DNA of 59,854 nucleotides from the NCBI GenBank assembly GCA_900769175.1, contig CAAGFP010000224.1, forward strand, positions 1-59,854, written 5' to 3'. How positions within the stretch are numbered: the first letter of the stretch is position 1; every line of letters starts with the position of its first letter. The notes below the pieces were generated by a model. That model was not told the DNA's origin, made no database searches, and was given only the letters and a program-made list of their open reading frames with translations. Origin of the DNA: Lachnospiraceae bacterium (GTDB taxonomy: Bacteria; Bacillota; Clostridia; Lachnospirales; Lachnospiraceae). The position numbers and the translations under genes are program-made. Below are positions 17,444 through 24,648 of this stretch, piece after piece.

Positions 17444-19828
17444 CTATCCAAGTATCAGTGCACAATAGGAACCGCCCGAACCATAAGAGGTAACCAGCAT
17501 GTTCTCTACAGAAGATAAATCTGTTTTTTCTTCCTGAATTCCTTCTTCCGAAATGCAGTATGCATAAAGAGAAGTTGCTTCTTTTGCAAGTACATTGGCT
17601 GCAACTACCGCTGACATCGCCGCTGCTGCCGCTCTGCCTTCTCCGAATGTATCTTTTACCGCAAGGACGGGAATTTCGGGTAATTTGTCTTTGAACAGTT
17701 CTTTATATACATCAAGTTCAATCTCATCAATTTGTGCACATCCGTTTGCGAAACCGGAAATCGCTCCGATATCGGAAAGTGAAATTCCGGCATCTTCTGT
17801 CGCCAATAAAACCGCCTTCTTTAATCCTTCCGCAGAACCGGAGATCGTGCCGAAATCAACGGATTTATGAGCCATTCCATAGCCTTTCACCTGTGCGTAT
17901 GCCTTGGCACCTCTTTCCTTCATACTGGATTCGGTTTCCAGAATTAACGTGATACTTCCATCTGATAAATTAAAGCCTGCGCCTTTACTGTATGCTTTCA
18001 CGGCATCTTTTTCGGTAAGGGAAAGCTTATCGAATAATTCTTTCATTATTTCGGAATTTTCATCCGAACCGGTTGCAAGCATGATTTTTGCCTTGCCGTG
18101 GCGCAGCACCTGGGTTGCATATGCAATACTGGAAAGTCCGGACTGGGCACCGTTTGTAACCGTTACATTATAACCCTTGATTCCGGAGCAGATGGAAAGA
18201 TATCCGCCTGCAGCGTTATATACGGTATTGGGGAATTTGAAAGCGCTTCCGCCCGCATTTCCTTTCTCAAGAATTTCCTGCTGGAAACTGCATACGGTGG
18301 ATAAAGGTCCTTCCGAAGTACCAACGGCAATACCGATATCGGTTGCATTTTCATCCGTTACGGTAATTCCTGCATTTTTAAGTGCAAGCATTCCGGAAAC
18401 AGCCTGAAGCTGACTGAATTTATCAAGTTTTCTGTAAAATGCCATCTTTAATCCGGCTTCCGCGAAATCGGGAGCGGCTACTGCGGATTCCATATTCGGC
18501 TGTGCCGGAACATGATTCTTAATTGCATCCATAGCAGCCTCTAAATGATTTCCGAGCGGGGATACAATACCAAAGCCTGTAATATATACATTTTCTTCTT
18601 CGGGAAGTGTTACATTTCCTTCTTTTTTACTGAAAATAATACTTGCATTGTTTCCGCCGAATGCAAAGGAGTTGCTCATTACGGTATCCATTTCTTTTTT
18701 TCTGGATACATTGGCACGGAAATCAATTTTACCGGCTCTTTCTTTGAGGGTTTCCAATTCTTCTTCCGTATAGTTTACGGTAGGAGGAACAACACCCTCG
18801 GTCAGTGCCTTAATGGAAAATACGGCTTCTACGGAACCTGCCGCACCAAGACAGTGACCTACCATCGCCTTGGTTGAACTTACGGATAAATCATCATTGG
18901 TTTCATCAAATACGGTATGAAGGGAAAGAAATTCGGACTGATCGTTCTTTGCCGTTCCGGTTCCGTGCGCATTCACATACTTGATTTCAGATGCAGGAAT
19001 TCCGGAATTCTTAATTGCCCAGTTAATGCAATTCATCTGTCCTTCACCATCTTCTCTGGGAGAAGTAATATGATGTGCATCTGAACTTACGCCTGCGGAG
19101 AGCACTTCACAATAAATCTTTGCACCACGTGCTTTTGCATGTTCATAGGATTCCACAACTAAAACCCCCGAGCCTTCACCGAGTGTAATTCCGCTGAAAC
19201 GGTTAAACGGTGCACAGGGTCTTTCATCCAGTGCATGAAGCGCCGTAAATCCTGCATAAGGAACGGAAGCATATGCGTCAGCACCACCTGCTAAAACCAC
19301 ATCGGATTTCCCTGCACGAATCAAATCACAGGCATAAGCAATACTGATGGTTCCTGCTGCGCAGGCATTTCCGATATTTGTAATAACGCCACCGGCCTGA
19401 TTTGCTTTTGCAACGTCATTTGCAATTGCGGAAATTACCATTTTGGGAATGTCTTCCTTGTTTTCTCCTGCTTTGTAATAATTCTCGATACTGTTTACAC
19501 CACCGACACAGCTTCCGATGATAACGCTGACACGGTCATGGTTTTCAAGGTTCATATCAATTCCGGAGTCTTTTACCGCTTCGGTTGCCGCCTTTATGCA
19601 AAGTCTGGATACACGGTCCATTTTATCTGCGTCCGGAAGTGTATCCAAAGTAGGATCCTCTACCTCGGCTGCCTGCACGGAATAACACCCTTGTGTATTC
19701 ACGGACTTTACTTCTTTGATTCCGGAAACACCCGATACGGCATTTTTCCAGGTTTCTTCCACATTGTTACCAATGGCACAGATCACACCGAGACCTGTGA
19801 TAACACAACGATTCTTATTTTCAGTCAT
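17444..19828 (-). CDS. Fused double beta-ketoacyl-ACP synthase: active KS followed by degenerate chain-length-factor-like KS
   Basis: About 794 residues holding two complete ketosynthase folds; FabF is normally about 410. The first (1-400) keeps the Cys-His-His triad: C156 in NACAAGT, H287 in NAHGTGT, H324 in VGHCLGAAG, and ends with FAFGGNNASIIF. The second (about 412-794) begins VYITGFGIVSPLGN but the Cys position reads TNGAQSGLSS (Ala, followed by Gln), the first His region reads GFANGCAQ and the second FGEGRAAAA, so all three catalytic residues are gone. This is the arrangement of KS-alpha and KS-beta (chain length factor) in type II polyketide systems, but joined in one chain. It lies between acpP and fabG; the junction around 400-411 is short with no long linker. 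Likely the condensing enzyme of this cluster, with the second half setting chain length or structure. Confidence 0.92.
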   Translation of the reverse strand: MTENKNRCVITGLGVICAIGNNVEETWKNAVSGVSGIKEVKSVNTQGCYSVQAAEVEDPTLDTLPDADKMDRVSRLCIKAATEAVKDSGIDMNLENHDRVSVIIGSCVGGVNSIENYYKAGENKEDIPKMVISAIANDVAKANQAGGVITNIGNACAAGTISIAYACDLIRAGKSDVVLAGGADAYASVPYAGFTALHALDERPCAPFNRFSGITLGEGSGVLVVESYEHAKARGAKIYCEVLSAGVSSDAHHITSPREDGEGQMNCINWAIKNSGIPASEIKYVNAHGTGTAKNDQSEFLSLHTVFDETNDDLSVSSTKAMVGHCLGAAGSVEAVFSIKALTEGVVPPTVNYTEEELETLKERAGKIDFRANVSRKKEMDTVMSNSFAFGGNNASIIFSKKEGNVTLPEEENVYITGFGIVSPLGNHLEAAMDAIKNHVPAQPNMESAVAAPDFAEAGLKMAFYRKLDKFSQLQAVSGMLALKNAGITVTDENATDIGIAVGTSEGPLSTVCSFQQEILEKGNAGGSAFKFPNTVYNAAGGYLSICSGIKGYNVTVTNGAQSGLSSIAYATQVLRHGKAKIMLATGSDENSEIMKELFDKLSLTEKDAVKAYSKGAGFNLSDGSITLILETESSMKERGAKAYAQVKGYGMAHKSVDFGTISGSAEGLKKAVLLATEDAGISLSDIGAISGFANGCAQIDEIELDVYKELFKDKLPEIPVLAVKDTFGEGRAAAAAMSAVVAANVLAKEATSLYAYCISEEGIQEEKTDLSSVENMLVTSYGSGGSYCALILG

Positions 19829-19996
19829 TTTCTCTCCAATCTGCTCTGACTTATTTGTTGACAGGGCTTTATTTCATTTTTTATCTCACCTTTTGAGCCG
19901 GCCAAAAACCCGTTTTTTCAAAGGGAGGCTTCTATATCAACACTCCGGCTTGGGAGCATATTTTACTATGTAACTAAAATATAAGTATGCAAAACA

Positions 19997-20022
19997 TTCG
20001 GGAATGCATAAGCATTCCCGAA
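19997..20022 (-). terminator. Strong hairpin between acpP and the double ketosynthase (attenuator-like)
   Basis: Eleven-base perfect arms TTCGGGAATGC and GCATTCCCGAA with a four-base loop, followed on the minus strand by TGTTTTGC. It starts 11 bases after the acpP stop. The T-tract is short, so it probably ends only part of the transcripts, which would raise ACP mRNA relative to the downstream enzymes. Confidence 0.6.
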
Positions 20023-20032
20023 ACAGAATTCA

Positions 20033-20278
20033 TTACTGAATGTGTTCTGCAACATACTTTGCAAGAGTATCTACACTGTAGAAGGGCTCTTTACCGACAC
20101 CGGTTAATGATACACCGAATTCATCATCGATGCATGCAATAATTTCCATGGAGTCGATCGAATCAAGACCGATTTCCTCGCCGAAAAGATAGTCATCGTT
20201 TTTAAGGATGTCACCATCAATTCCAAGGTTTTCGCAAAGGAGTTCTCTGATCTTTTCTGCAATCTGTGCTTCGTTCAT
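20033..20278 (-). CDS. acpP: Acyl carrier protein
   Basis: 81-residue acidic four-helix carrier. The phosphopantetheine attachment Ser lies in IGLDSIDSMEII (GLDSID, about residue 39), a slight variant of the usual DSLD. It carries growing acyl chains for the FabD/KS/FabG/FabZ enzymes next to it. GGAAACAAAGAA precedes the ATG; 15 bases after the acyltransferase gene. The DSID instead of DSLD and the dedicated position suggest a pathway-specific ACP, which is inference. Confidence 0.92.
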   Translation of the reverse strand: MNEAQIAEKIRELLCENLGIDGDILKNDDYLFGEEIGLDSIDSMEIIACIDDEFGVSLTGVGKEPFYSVDTLAKYVAEHIQ

Positions 20279-20293
20279 TTCTTTGTTTCCTTT

Positions 20294-20959
20294 CTAAAAT
20301 TGATATGGATTGGTTGCATTACTCTCTTCGAGTAACTTTGCTACCTGCTCGCGGCAGATTTGCGCCTCTTCCTTAAGCAGGGTGGACAGACGTCCTTTTT
20401 TATTAACATCAAAAATAATTTCCTCACCCACGACCAGTCTCTGGCGATGAAACGCCCGATACCGGTCTGTGATTGCAAGGGGAATTATTGATGCATCAAC
20501 ATGACGGGCAAGCATCAGAAATCCGGGCTGGAACGGCTCCATTACACCGTTTCTTTCGATTATGCCTTCCGGGAAAATCAGAATGGACTCTCCCTTTTTC
20601 AATTTCTCTTTCGCAATCTCCATCCACTGTGCATCCATTGTCGTTAAATCAATGGGAATATAGGAGAGATTCCGAAACAGCCAGTTATACTTTTTCTTGT
20701 TATACCATTTGGTGGTAACAAGCACATTTATTTTTCTGCCCATAAGCATATGGGGCACGAAGAAACCGTCATTATGATCGGTATGATTTGCAATATATAT
20801 GCAACTGCCTTTCATTTGTTTCTTTACATCTTTGTTTTTGTAAATTACTTTTCCCAAAAACAGAATTCTTGTTCCGAGCGACCAGATGAAGAAAACCAAT
20901 CTCGCAAAAAGAGAAATGATACACTCAACCGGTCCCTTTTTCTTTTTTTCGTTCATCAT
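20294..20959 (-). CDS. PlsC-like lysophospholipid acyltransferase (1-acylglycerol-3-phosphate O-acyltransferase family)
   Basis: 221-residue membrane-associated acyltransferase. Seen: hydrophobic N-terminal helix (about 13-35), the HX4D motif in IANHTDHNDGFFVPH near residue 57, a motif II segment after it, and FPEGIIERNG (motif III) near residue 128. Such enzymes transfer acyl groups from acyl-ACP or acyl-CoA to a lysolipid. Its ATG overlaps the patatin stop (ATGA). In this context it probably attaches the chain made by the cluster to a lipid head group; it might also serve general phospholipid synthesis. Confidence 0.88.
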   Translation of the reverse strand: MMNEKKKKGPVECIISLFARLVFFIWSLGTRILFLGKVIYKNKDVKKQMKGSCIYIANHTDHNDGFFVPHMLMGRKINVLVTTKWYNKKKYNWLFRNLSYIPIDLTTMDAQWMEIAKEKLKKGESILIFPEGIIERNGVMEPFQPGFLMLARHVDASIIPLAITDRYRAFHRQRLVVGEEIIFDVNKKGRLSTLLKEEAQICREQVAKLLEESNATNPYQF

Positions 20960-21807
20960 TCTTTCGTAAACTCCAGCAATGCAGGCAGCTTCGTTTTCAT
21001 AATATCAATTCCGTGCTGATAAAATGCATTGATGCGGTCTATATCCTTTTCAAAATGTCCGATGCTCTCCATGGTAGGGCGAATCACAAAAATCCGTCCC
21101 TGTTTCTCAAGTTCTAAAACTTCCTCCATCTGTTTTGCATATTCTTCAAAACGATGCATCATTGCGGTAAGGATATGCGGATAATCCTTATACATCAATT
21201 TCACGATGGATTTCATTCTGGAATAATCCGTAGGATGTTCTCCTTCTTTTCTGGTAAGAATCACAACCGCCTTTTCACAAAGACTTAATGCTCTTTTCAC
21301 CGGAATGGAATCGATGATGCTTCCGTCTAAATAAGGGACGGAATCAATCACTTCCGGAGAACAGATCATGGGAACGGAACAGGTTGCCTTGCAATATTGT
21401 AAGAATTTCTTTTCGTCCTTATCCGCCGCAGGATTTATGTATTCAGCCTTTCCGGTGTTGCAGTTTGCAACCACAAATTCGCATTTGATATCCGATGCAA
21501 AAAAATGTTCAAAGTCAAACGGAATCTGTTCGTAGGCATAATCATAAACCATGGTGTCCAGATTTAAAATTTTACCGTTTCTTGCCAGTTCTCCCATCCC
21601 GTAAAACGGATCTGCATTTTCATGCGTAATTACTTTCTGGGTTCTTCCTTTCTGTCCGGAAATAAAATTTGCAGCATTTCCGGAGCCGGCTGAAACGCCT
21701 ACTATATATGGGAAAGAAATATTCTGTTCAAGAAGGGTATCGAGTACTCCTGCCGTAAAAATTCCCCGGAAAGAGCCTCCTTCCAGGACAAGTCCCATTT
21801 TTTCCAC
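20956..21807 (-). CDS. Patatin-like phospholipase
   Basis: 283-residue patatin-fold acyl hydrolase, first gene of the acyl cluster. Seen: oxyanion loop LVLEGGSFRGIFTAGVLD (residues 6-23), nucleophile Ser in GVSAGSGNA near residue 41, and catalytic Asp in YLDGSIIDSIP near residue 169, forming the Ser-Asp dyad. Similar short patatins are found throughout Firmicutes (YlbK/YjjU-like). The start is GTG at 21807, six bases after GGAGG; an ATG three codons in is too far from that site. Could remodel membrane lipids in concert with the downstream acyltransferase. Confidence 0.9.
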   Translation of the reverse strand: MEKMGLVLEGGSFRGIFTAGVLDTLLEQNISFPYIVGVSAGSGNAANFISGQKGRTQKVITHENADPFYGMGELARNGKILNLDTMVYDYAYEQIPFDFEHFFASDIKCEFVVANCNTGKAEYINPAADKDEKKFLQYCKATCSVPMICSPEVIDSVPYLDGSIIDSIPVKRALSLCEKAVVILTRKEGEHPTDYSRMKSIVKLMYKDYPHILTAMMHRFEEYAKQMEEVLELEKQGRIFVIRPTMESIGHFEKDIDRINAFYQHGIDIMKTKLPALLEFTKE

Positions 21808-21905
21808 TTTATACCTCCGGTTTGTTTTGTGTATTCTTTTGTCTAAAAGTTAATCTTTTGTTAATTTAATTGTTATACAATATCTTGATAACTTCGTTTT
21901 GAGTG

Positions 21906-21937
21906 GGGTTGAATCGCTGCATGGTGCGTTTCAATCC
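21906..21937. promoter_or_regulatory. Imperfect inverted repeat in the divergent region (operator candidate)
   Basis: Arms GGGTTGAATCGC (21906-21917) and GCGTTTCAATCC (21926-21937) match as reverse complements at 10 of 12 positions with an eight-base spacer. It lies in the 195-base space between the patatin-led cluster and the divergent TetR gene and could be bound by that regulator or another. Confidence 0.4.
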
Positions 21938-21957
21938 GCGAAGCTCATATATATCTT

Positions 21958-21989
21958 GTGTTTGTTTTATCACCAAACACCATTATATA
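21958..21989 (+). promoter_or_regulatory. Promoter of the TetR gene overlapped by a perfect inverted repeat
   Basis: -35 TTGTTT (21962-21967) and -10 TATATA (21984-21989) are 16 bases apart. A perfect 7-base inverted repeat, GTGTTTG (21958-21964) and CAAACAC (21974-21980), covers the -35 and spacer. This is the usual placement of an autoregulatory TetR operator. Confidence 0.5.
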
Positions 21990-22002
21990 GACAGAAGTAT
22001 GT

Positions 22003-22632
22003 ATGAACAATGGACAGTTTTTTCAAAAACTGTTACTTTTGAGAGGAAAAGAAAGAACGAAACGTAAAATGGGTGAAGCAAATCCGTCCAGAAAAACTCC
22101 AAAAAGTAAAATTGCAATCCGGGATGCATTAATTTCCACCCTGGCGGTAAAACCGATTGAAAAAATCTCAATCAGTGAAATTGCGGAAAAAGCCGGTGTA
22201 AATCGGAAAACATTTTATTCTTACTACGACCGGATTGAGGATGTCTGCGCCGAAATTGAGGATGAACTGATTTCGGATATGGAAGCCTTACTGCAATCCC
22301 TTCTGATTGATGAATACGGTCTCGGACCGCAATACTTTTTGCAGTTTATCAATCTTTTATATTCAAGCAGTCCGGATTTTTTTGAAAATCTTGTATCCAT
22401 CCAGAACTACCATTTTCTGGCTTCCAGAATCAAGCAAAGTCTGAAAAACCAGATTATTTTAAGTATGGATGTCCCTCCGGATAGGAAAGAACGTGCCGAG
22501 CTTATGATTGAATTCTGTTTGGCCGGCGCATCCGCCATATATATTGACTGGATTAAAAAAGGAAAACCGGTGCCTTTTGAAGAAATTACAATGACTATTT
22601 TTTCTTTTATCCGCGACGGGATAAAACTTTAG
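22003..22632 (+). CDS. TetR/AcrR-family transcriptional regulator
   Basis: 209 residues as listed. The N-terminal HTH is clear: KISISEIAEKAGVNRKTFYSYY at about 52-73, here split as ISEIAEKAGV and NRKTFYSYYD. The C-terminal ligand domain resembles the TetR_C type found in DhaS-like regulators. The start is uncertain: ATG 22003 has no good ribosome site; ATG 22069 (MGEANPS) would give 187 residues, closer to family length, with AAGAAAG upstream. It is transcribed divergently from the acyl cluster, so regulation of that cluster by an acyl or related ligand is a reasonable inference. Confidence 0.85.
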   Translation: MNNGQFFQKLLLLRGKERTKRKMGEANPSRKTPKSKIAIRDALISTLAVKPIEKISISEIAEKAGVNRKTFYSYYDRIEDVCAEIEDELISDMEALLQSLLIDEYGLGPQYFLQFINLLYSSSPDFFENLVSIQNYHFLASRIKQSLKNQIILSMDVPPDRKERAELMIEFCLAGASAIYIDWIKKGKPVPFEEITMTIFSFIRDGIKL

Positions 22633-22667
22633 GTTTCAGACTTTATTGATAAACCCGTAACAGCTTC

Positions 22668-22696
22668 TTGCGCCGGGCGAAAAATAAGAGTATGAT
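22668..22696 (+). promoter_or_regulatory. Promoter of the malic enzyme gene
   Basis: -35 TTGCGC (22668-22673) and -10 TATGAT (22691-22696) with a 17-base spacer, 43 bases before the start codon. The ribosome site is GGAGGAA, eight bases before ATG 22740. Confidence 0.55.
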
Positions 22697-22739
22697 GAAA
22701 CGGTGTGAAGAATGAATCAGTAAGATCGGAGGAATACCC

Positions 22740-23894
22740 ATGGATAATGCACAGAAAGCACTTGATTTGCACAAGGAATGGAATGGTAAAATCGAAACCA
22801 CTTCCAAAGCCAAAGTAGATTCCAGAGAAGCACTTGCCCTTGCATATACTCCGGGCGTTGCAGAGCCCTGCAAGGTCATTGCAAAAGACAAGGAAGCTGC
22901 TTACACTTATACTATGAAAGCGAACACCGTTGCTGTCATCTCAGACGGAAGCGCCGTACTCGGTCTCGGAAACATCGGTCCTTATGCGGGAATGCCCGTT
23001 ATGGAAGGCAAGGCGGTTTTATTTAAAGAATTCGGTGGCGTCAATGCAGTTCCCATCTGTCTGGATACACAGGATACGGAAGAACTCATTAAAACCATCA
23101 CTTATCTTGCACCCAATTACGGAGGAATCAATCTGGAAGACATTTCTGCTCCCAGATGTTTTGAAATCGAAGAACGCCTCAAGGCAACCCTTGATATTCC
23201 TGTTTTCCACGATGACCAGCATGGAACTGCCATTGTTGTGCTTGCAGGATTAATTAACAGTTTAAAAGTAACCGGAAAGAAAAAAGAGGAGTGCAAGGTT
23301 GTTGTCAACGGTGCAGGAAGCGCCGGAATCGCCATCACAAAGCTATTGCTCTCATACGGATTCGGAAATGTTATTATGTGCGACAAGCTCGGAATTATCG
23401 ATGAAGATTACGAAGGCTTAAACTGGATGCAGGAAAAAATGGCAAAGATTACCAACCTGAATCATGAAAAAGGGTCATTAAAAGATGCACTGGTAAATGC
23501 AGACATCTTTGTCGGGGTTTCGGCTCCGAACATTGTATCCCCTGAAATGGTTGCTTCCATGAATAAAGATGCCATTTTATTTGCCATGGCAAATCCCGTT
23601 CCCGAAATCATGCCGGATGTTGCGAAGGCTGCCGGAGCGAAAATCGTCGGAACCGGAAGAAGCGATTTCCCGAATCAGGTCAATAACGTCATTGCTTTCC
23701 CCGGAATCTTTAAAGGAGCACTTGAAGGAAGAGCGAAACAGATTACGGAAGAAATGAAAATGGCTGCTGCCCTTGCGATTGCAAGTGTCATTCCGGATGA
23801 AGAATTAAACGAAAACAATATTTTACCGGAGGCATTCCACCCCACCGTTGCAAAGGTGGTTTCCGAAGCAATCAAGGCAAATATCCGTTCATAA
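22740..23894 (+). CDS. NAD(P)-dependent malic enzyme (short form)
   Basis: 384-residue oxaloacetate-decarboxylating malate dehydrogenase, converting malate to pyruvate and CO2. Seen: AYTPGVAEPCKVI (malic N-terminal domain), the metal/substrate segment FHDDQHGTAIVVLAGL near residue 160, Rossmann loop VVNGAGSAGIAITKLL near 190, and GTGRSDFPNQVNN. The length fits the short bacterial class lacking the C-terminal phosphotransacetylase domain. Cofactor choice cannot be decided by eye. In an anaerobe it links malate to pyruvate and can supply NADPH for acyl synthesis; proximity to the acyl cluster may be fortuitous. Confidence 0.95.
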   Translation: MDNAQKALDLHKEWNGKIETTSKAKVDSREALALAYTPGVAEPCKVIAKDKEAAYTYTMKANTVAVISDGSAVLGLGNIGPYAGMPVMEGKAVLFKEFGGVNAVPICLDTQDTEELIKTITYLAPNYGGINLEDISAPRCFEIEERLKATLDIPVFHDDQHGTAIVVLAGLINSLKVTGKKKEECKVVVNGAGSAGIAITKLLLSYGFGNVIMCDKLGIIDEDYEGLNWMQEKMAKITNLNHEKGSLKDALVNADIFVGVSAPNIVSPEMVASMNKDAILFAMANPVPEIMPDVAKAAGAKIVGTGRSDFPNQVNNVIAFPGIFKGALEGRAKQITEEMKMAAALAIASVIPDEELNENNILPEAFHPTVAKVVSEAIKANIRS

Positions 23895-23921
23895 AATCGA
23901 TCATAATCGGAAGAAAGGAAA

Positions 23922-23951
23922 AGTCCGGTTGGTGTTTACATCGACCGGACT
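23922..23951 (+). terminator. Hairpin between the malic enzyme and DUF4364 genes
   Basis: Arms AGTCCGGT (23922-23929) and ACCGGACT (23944-23951) with a 14-base loop, followed by ATTATTTATTAT. It can act as a weak terminator of the malic enzyme transcript; it also ends only ten bases before the DUF4364 start, so it would lie over that gene's ribosome site. Confidence 0.5.
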
Positions 23952-23961
23952 ATTATTTATT

Positions 23962-24477
23962 ATGGTTTCGAATCCGCTTACTTTATATAAGCTCATCATT
24001 TTGTATATGCTGAATCAGGTAAGTTACCCGCTTACGCTTTCCCGGATTTGCAATTTCATTCTCGAAAAGGAATATACCGATTATATTACGTTTCAGAATG
24101 TCTGCTCCCAATTGGCAGACGACAAGCTCATTCTGTCCGAAAAAACACGCAACCGGACGTTGTTGTCCATCACCGAAGAAGGAAAAACTTCATTACAGTT
24201 CTTCCAAAGCCGGATTAGCGACTCGATAAAGCAGGATATTTTAGACTATCTTTCCGAGCATAACATGGAATTGAAAAACGAAGTTTCCGTTCTGTCCGAT
24301 TACAGAAAACTTCCAAACGGTGAATATGAAACACATCTTTGGGCCAAAGAAAAAAATGAGGAACTTTTAAGTATTCATCTTTCGGTTCCGACGGAGGAGC
24401 TTGCAAACACCGTCTGCAGAAACTGGCAGGAAAAAAACATTGAAATTTATCAATATCTGACAAGTGAATTATTATAA
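23962..24477 (+). CDS. DUF4364 family protein
   Basis: 171 residues from ATG 23962 (MVSNPLTLYKLIILYMLNQV), a start that agrees with the usual N-terminus of this Clostridia family; the open frame itself extends further upstream. The first 90 residues look like a winged-helix (LTLYKLIILYML, then TFQNVCSQLADDKLI, RTLLSITEEGKTSL), followed by a DUF4364-type C-terminal domain. Probably a DNA-binding protein, function unknown. No clear ribosome site; GGACT hairpin precedes it. It may be translationally linked to the malic enzyme message. Confidence 0.8.
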   Translation: MVSNPLTLYKLIILYMLNQVSYPLTLSRICNFILEKEYTDYITFQNVCSQLADDKLILSEKTRNRTLLSITEEGKTSLQFFQSRISDSIKQDILDYLSEHNMELKNEVSVLSDYRKLPNGEYETHLWAKEKNEELLSIHLSVPTEELANTVCRNWQEKNIEIYQYLTSELL

Positions 24478-24478
24478 G

Positions 24479-24577
24479 ATTCCCATTTCGAAATTCTATC
24501 TCCGCGCCCGGATGCGATATGCCGGTTGCAGACCGTCCGGATGCGTCGGTATACAGTTTTGGAATGGGATTTCTTTT
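24479..24577 (+). other. Structured intergenic element before the AsnB-like gene
   Basis: Outer arms ATTCCCATTTC (24479-24489) and GGAATGGGATT (24561-24571) pair with one mismatch and are followed by TTCTTTT. Inside lie two copies of CCGGATGCG (24508-24516 and 24537-24545). It could be the terminator of the DUF4364 gene with a large loop, or a structured leader. It contains no T-box GGTGG motif, so I do not call a T-box in spite of the asparagine-synthetase relation of the next gene. Confidence 0.35.
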
Positions 24578-24648
24578 ACCCGTTTTCAATATACCGGGAA
24601 TAATTCAATTGTCCTTTTCATAAAATAAAATAAAAAAGGCGTAAAACA

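Noticed and set aside
20033..21807. Aryl polyene-type biosynthetic cluster
   Set aside because: The KS pair is suggestive, but the ammonia lyase, ATP-grasp/AMP-ligase and the outer-membrane-linked genes typical of aryl polyenes are absent, so the name is not warranted.
24479..24648. T-box controlling the AsnB-like gene
   Set aside because: No GGTGG-type T-box sequence and no specifier loop with an Asn codon could be recognised.
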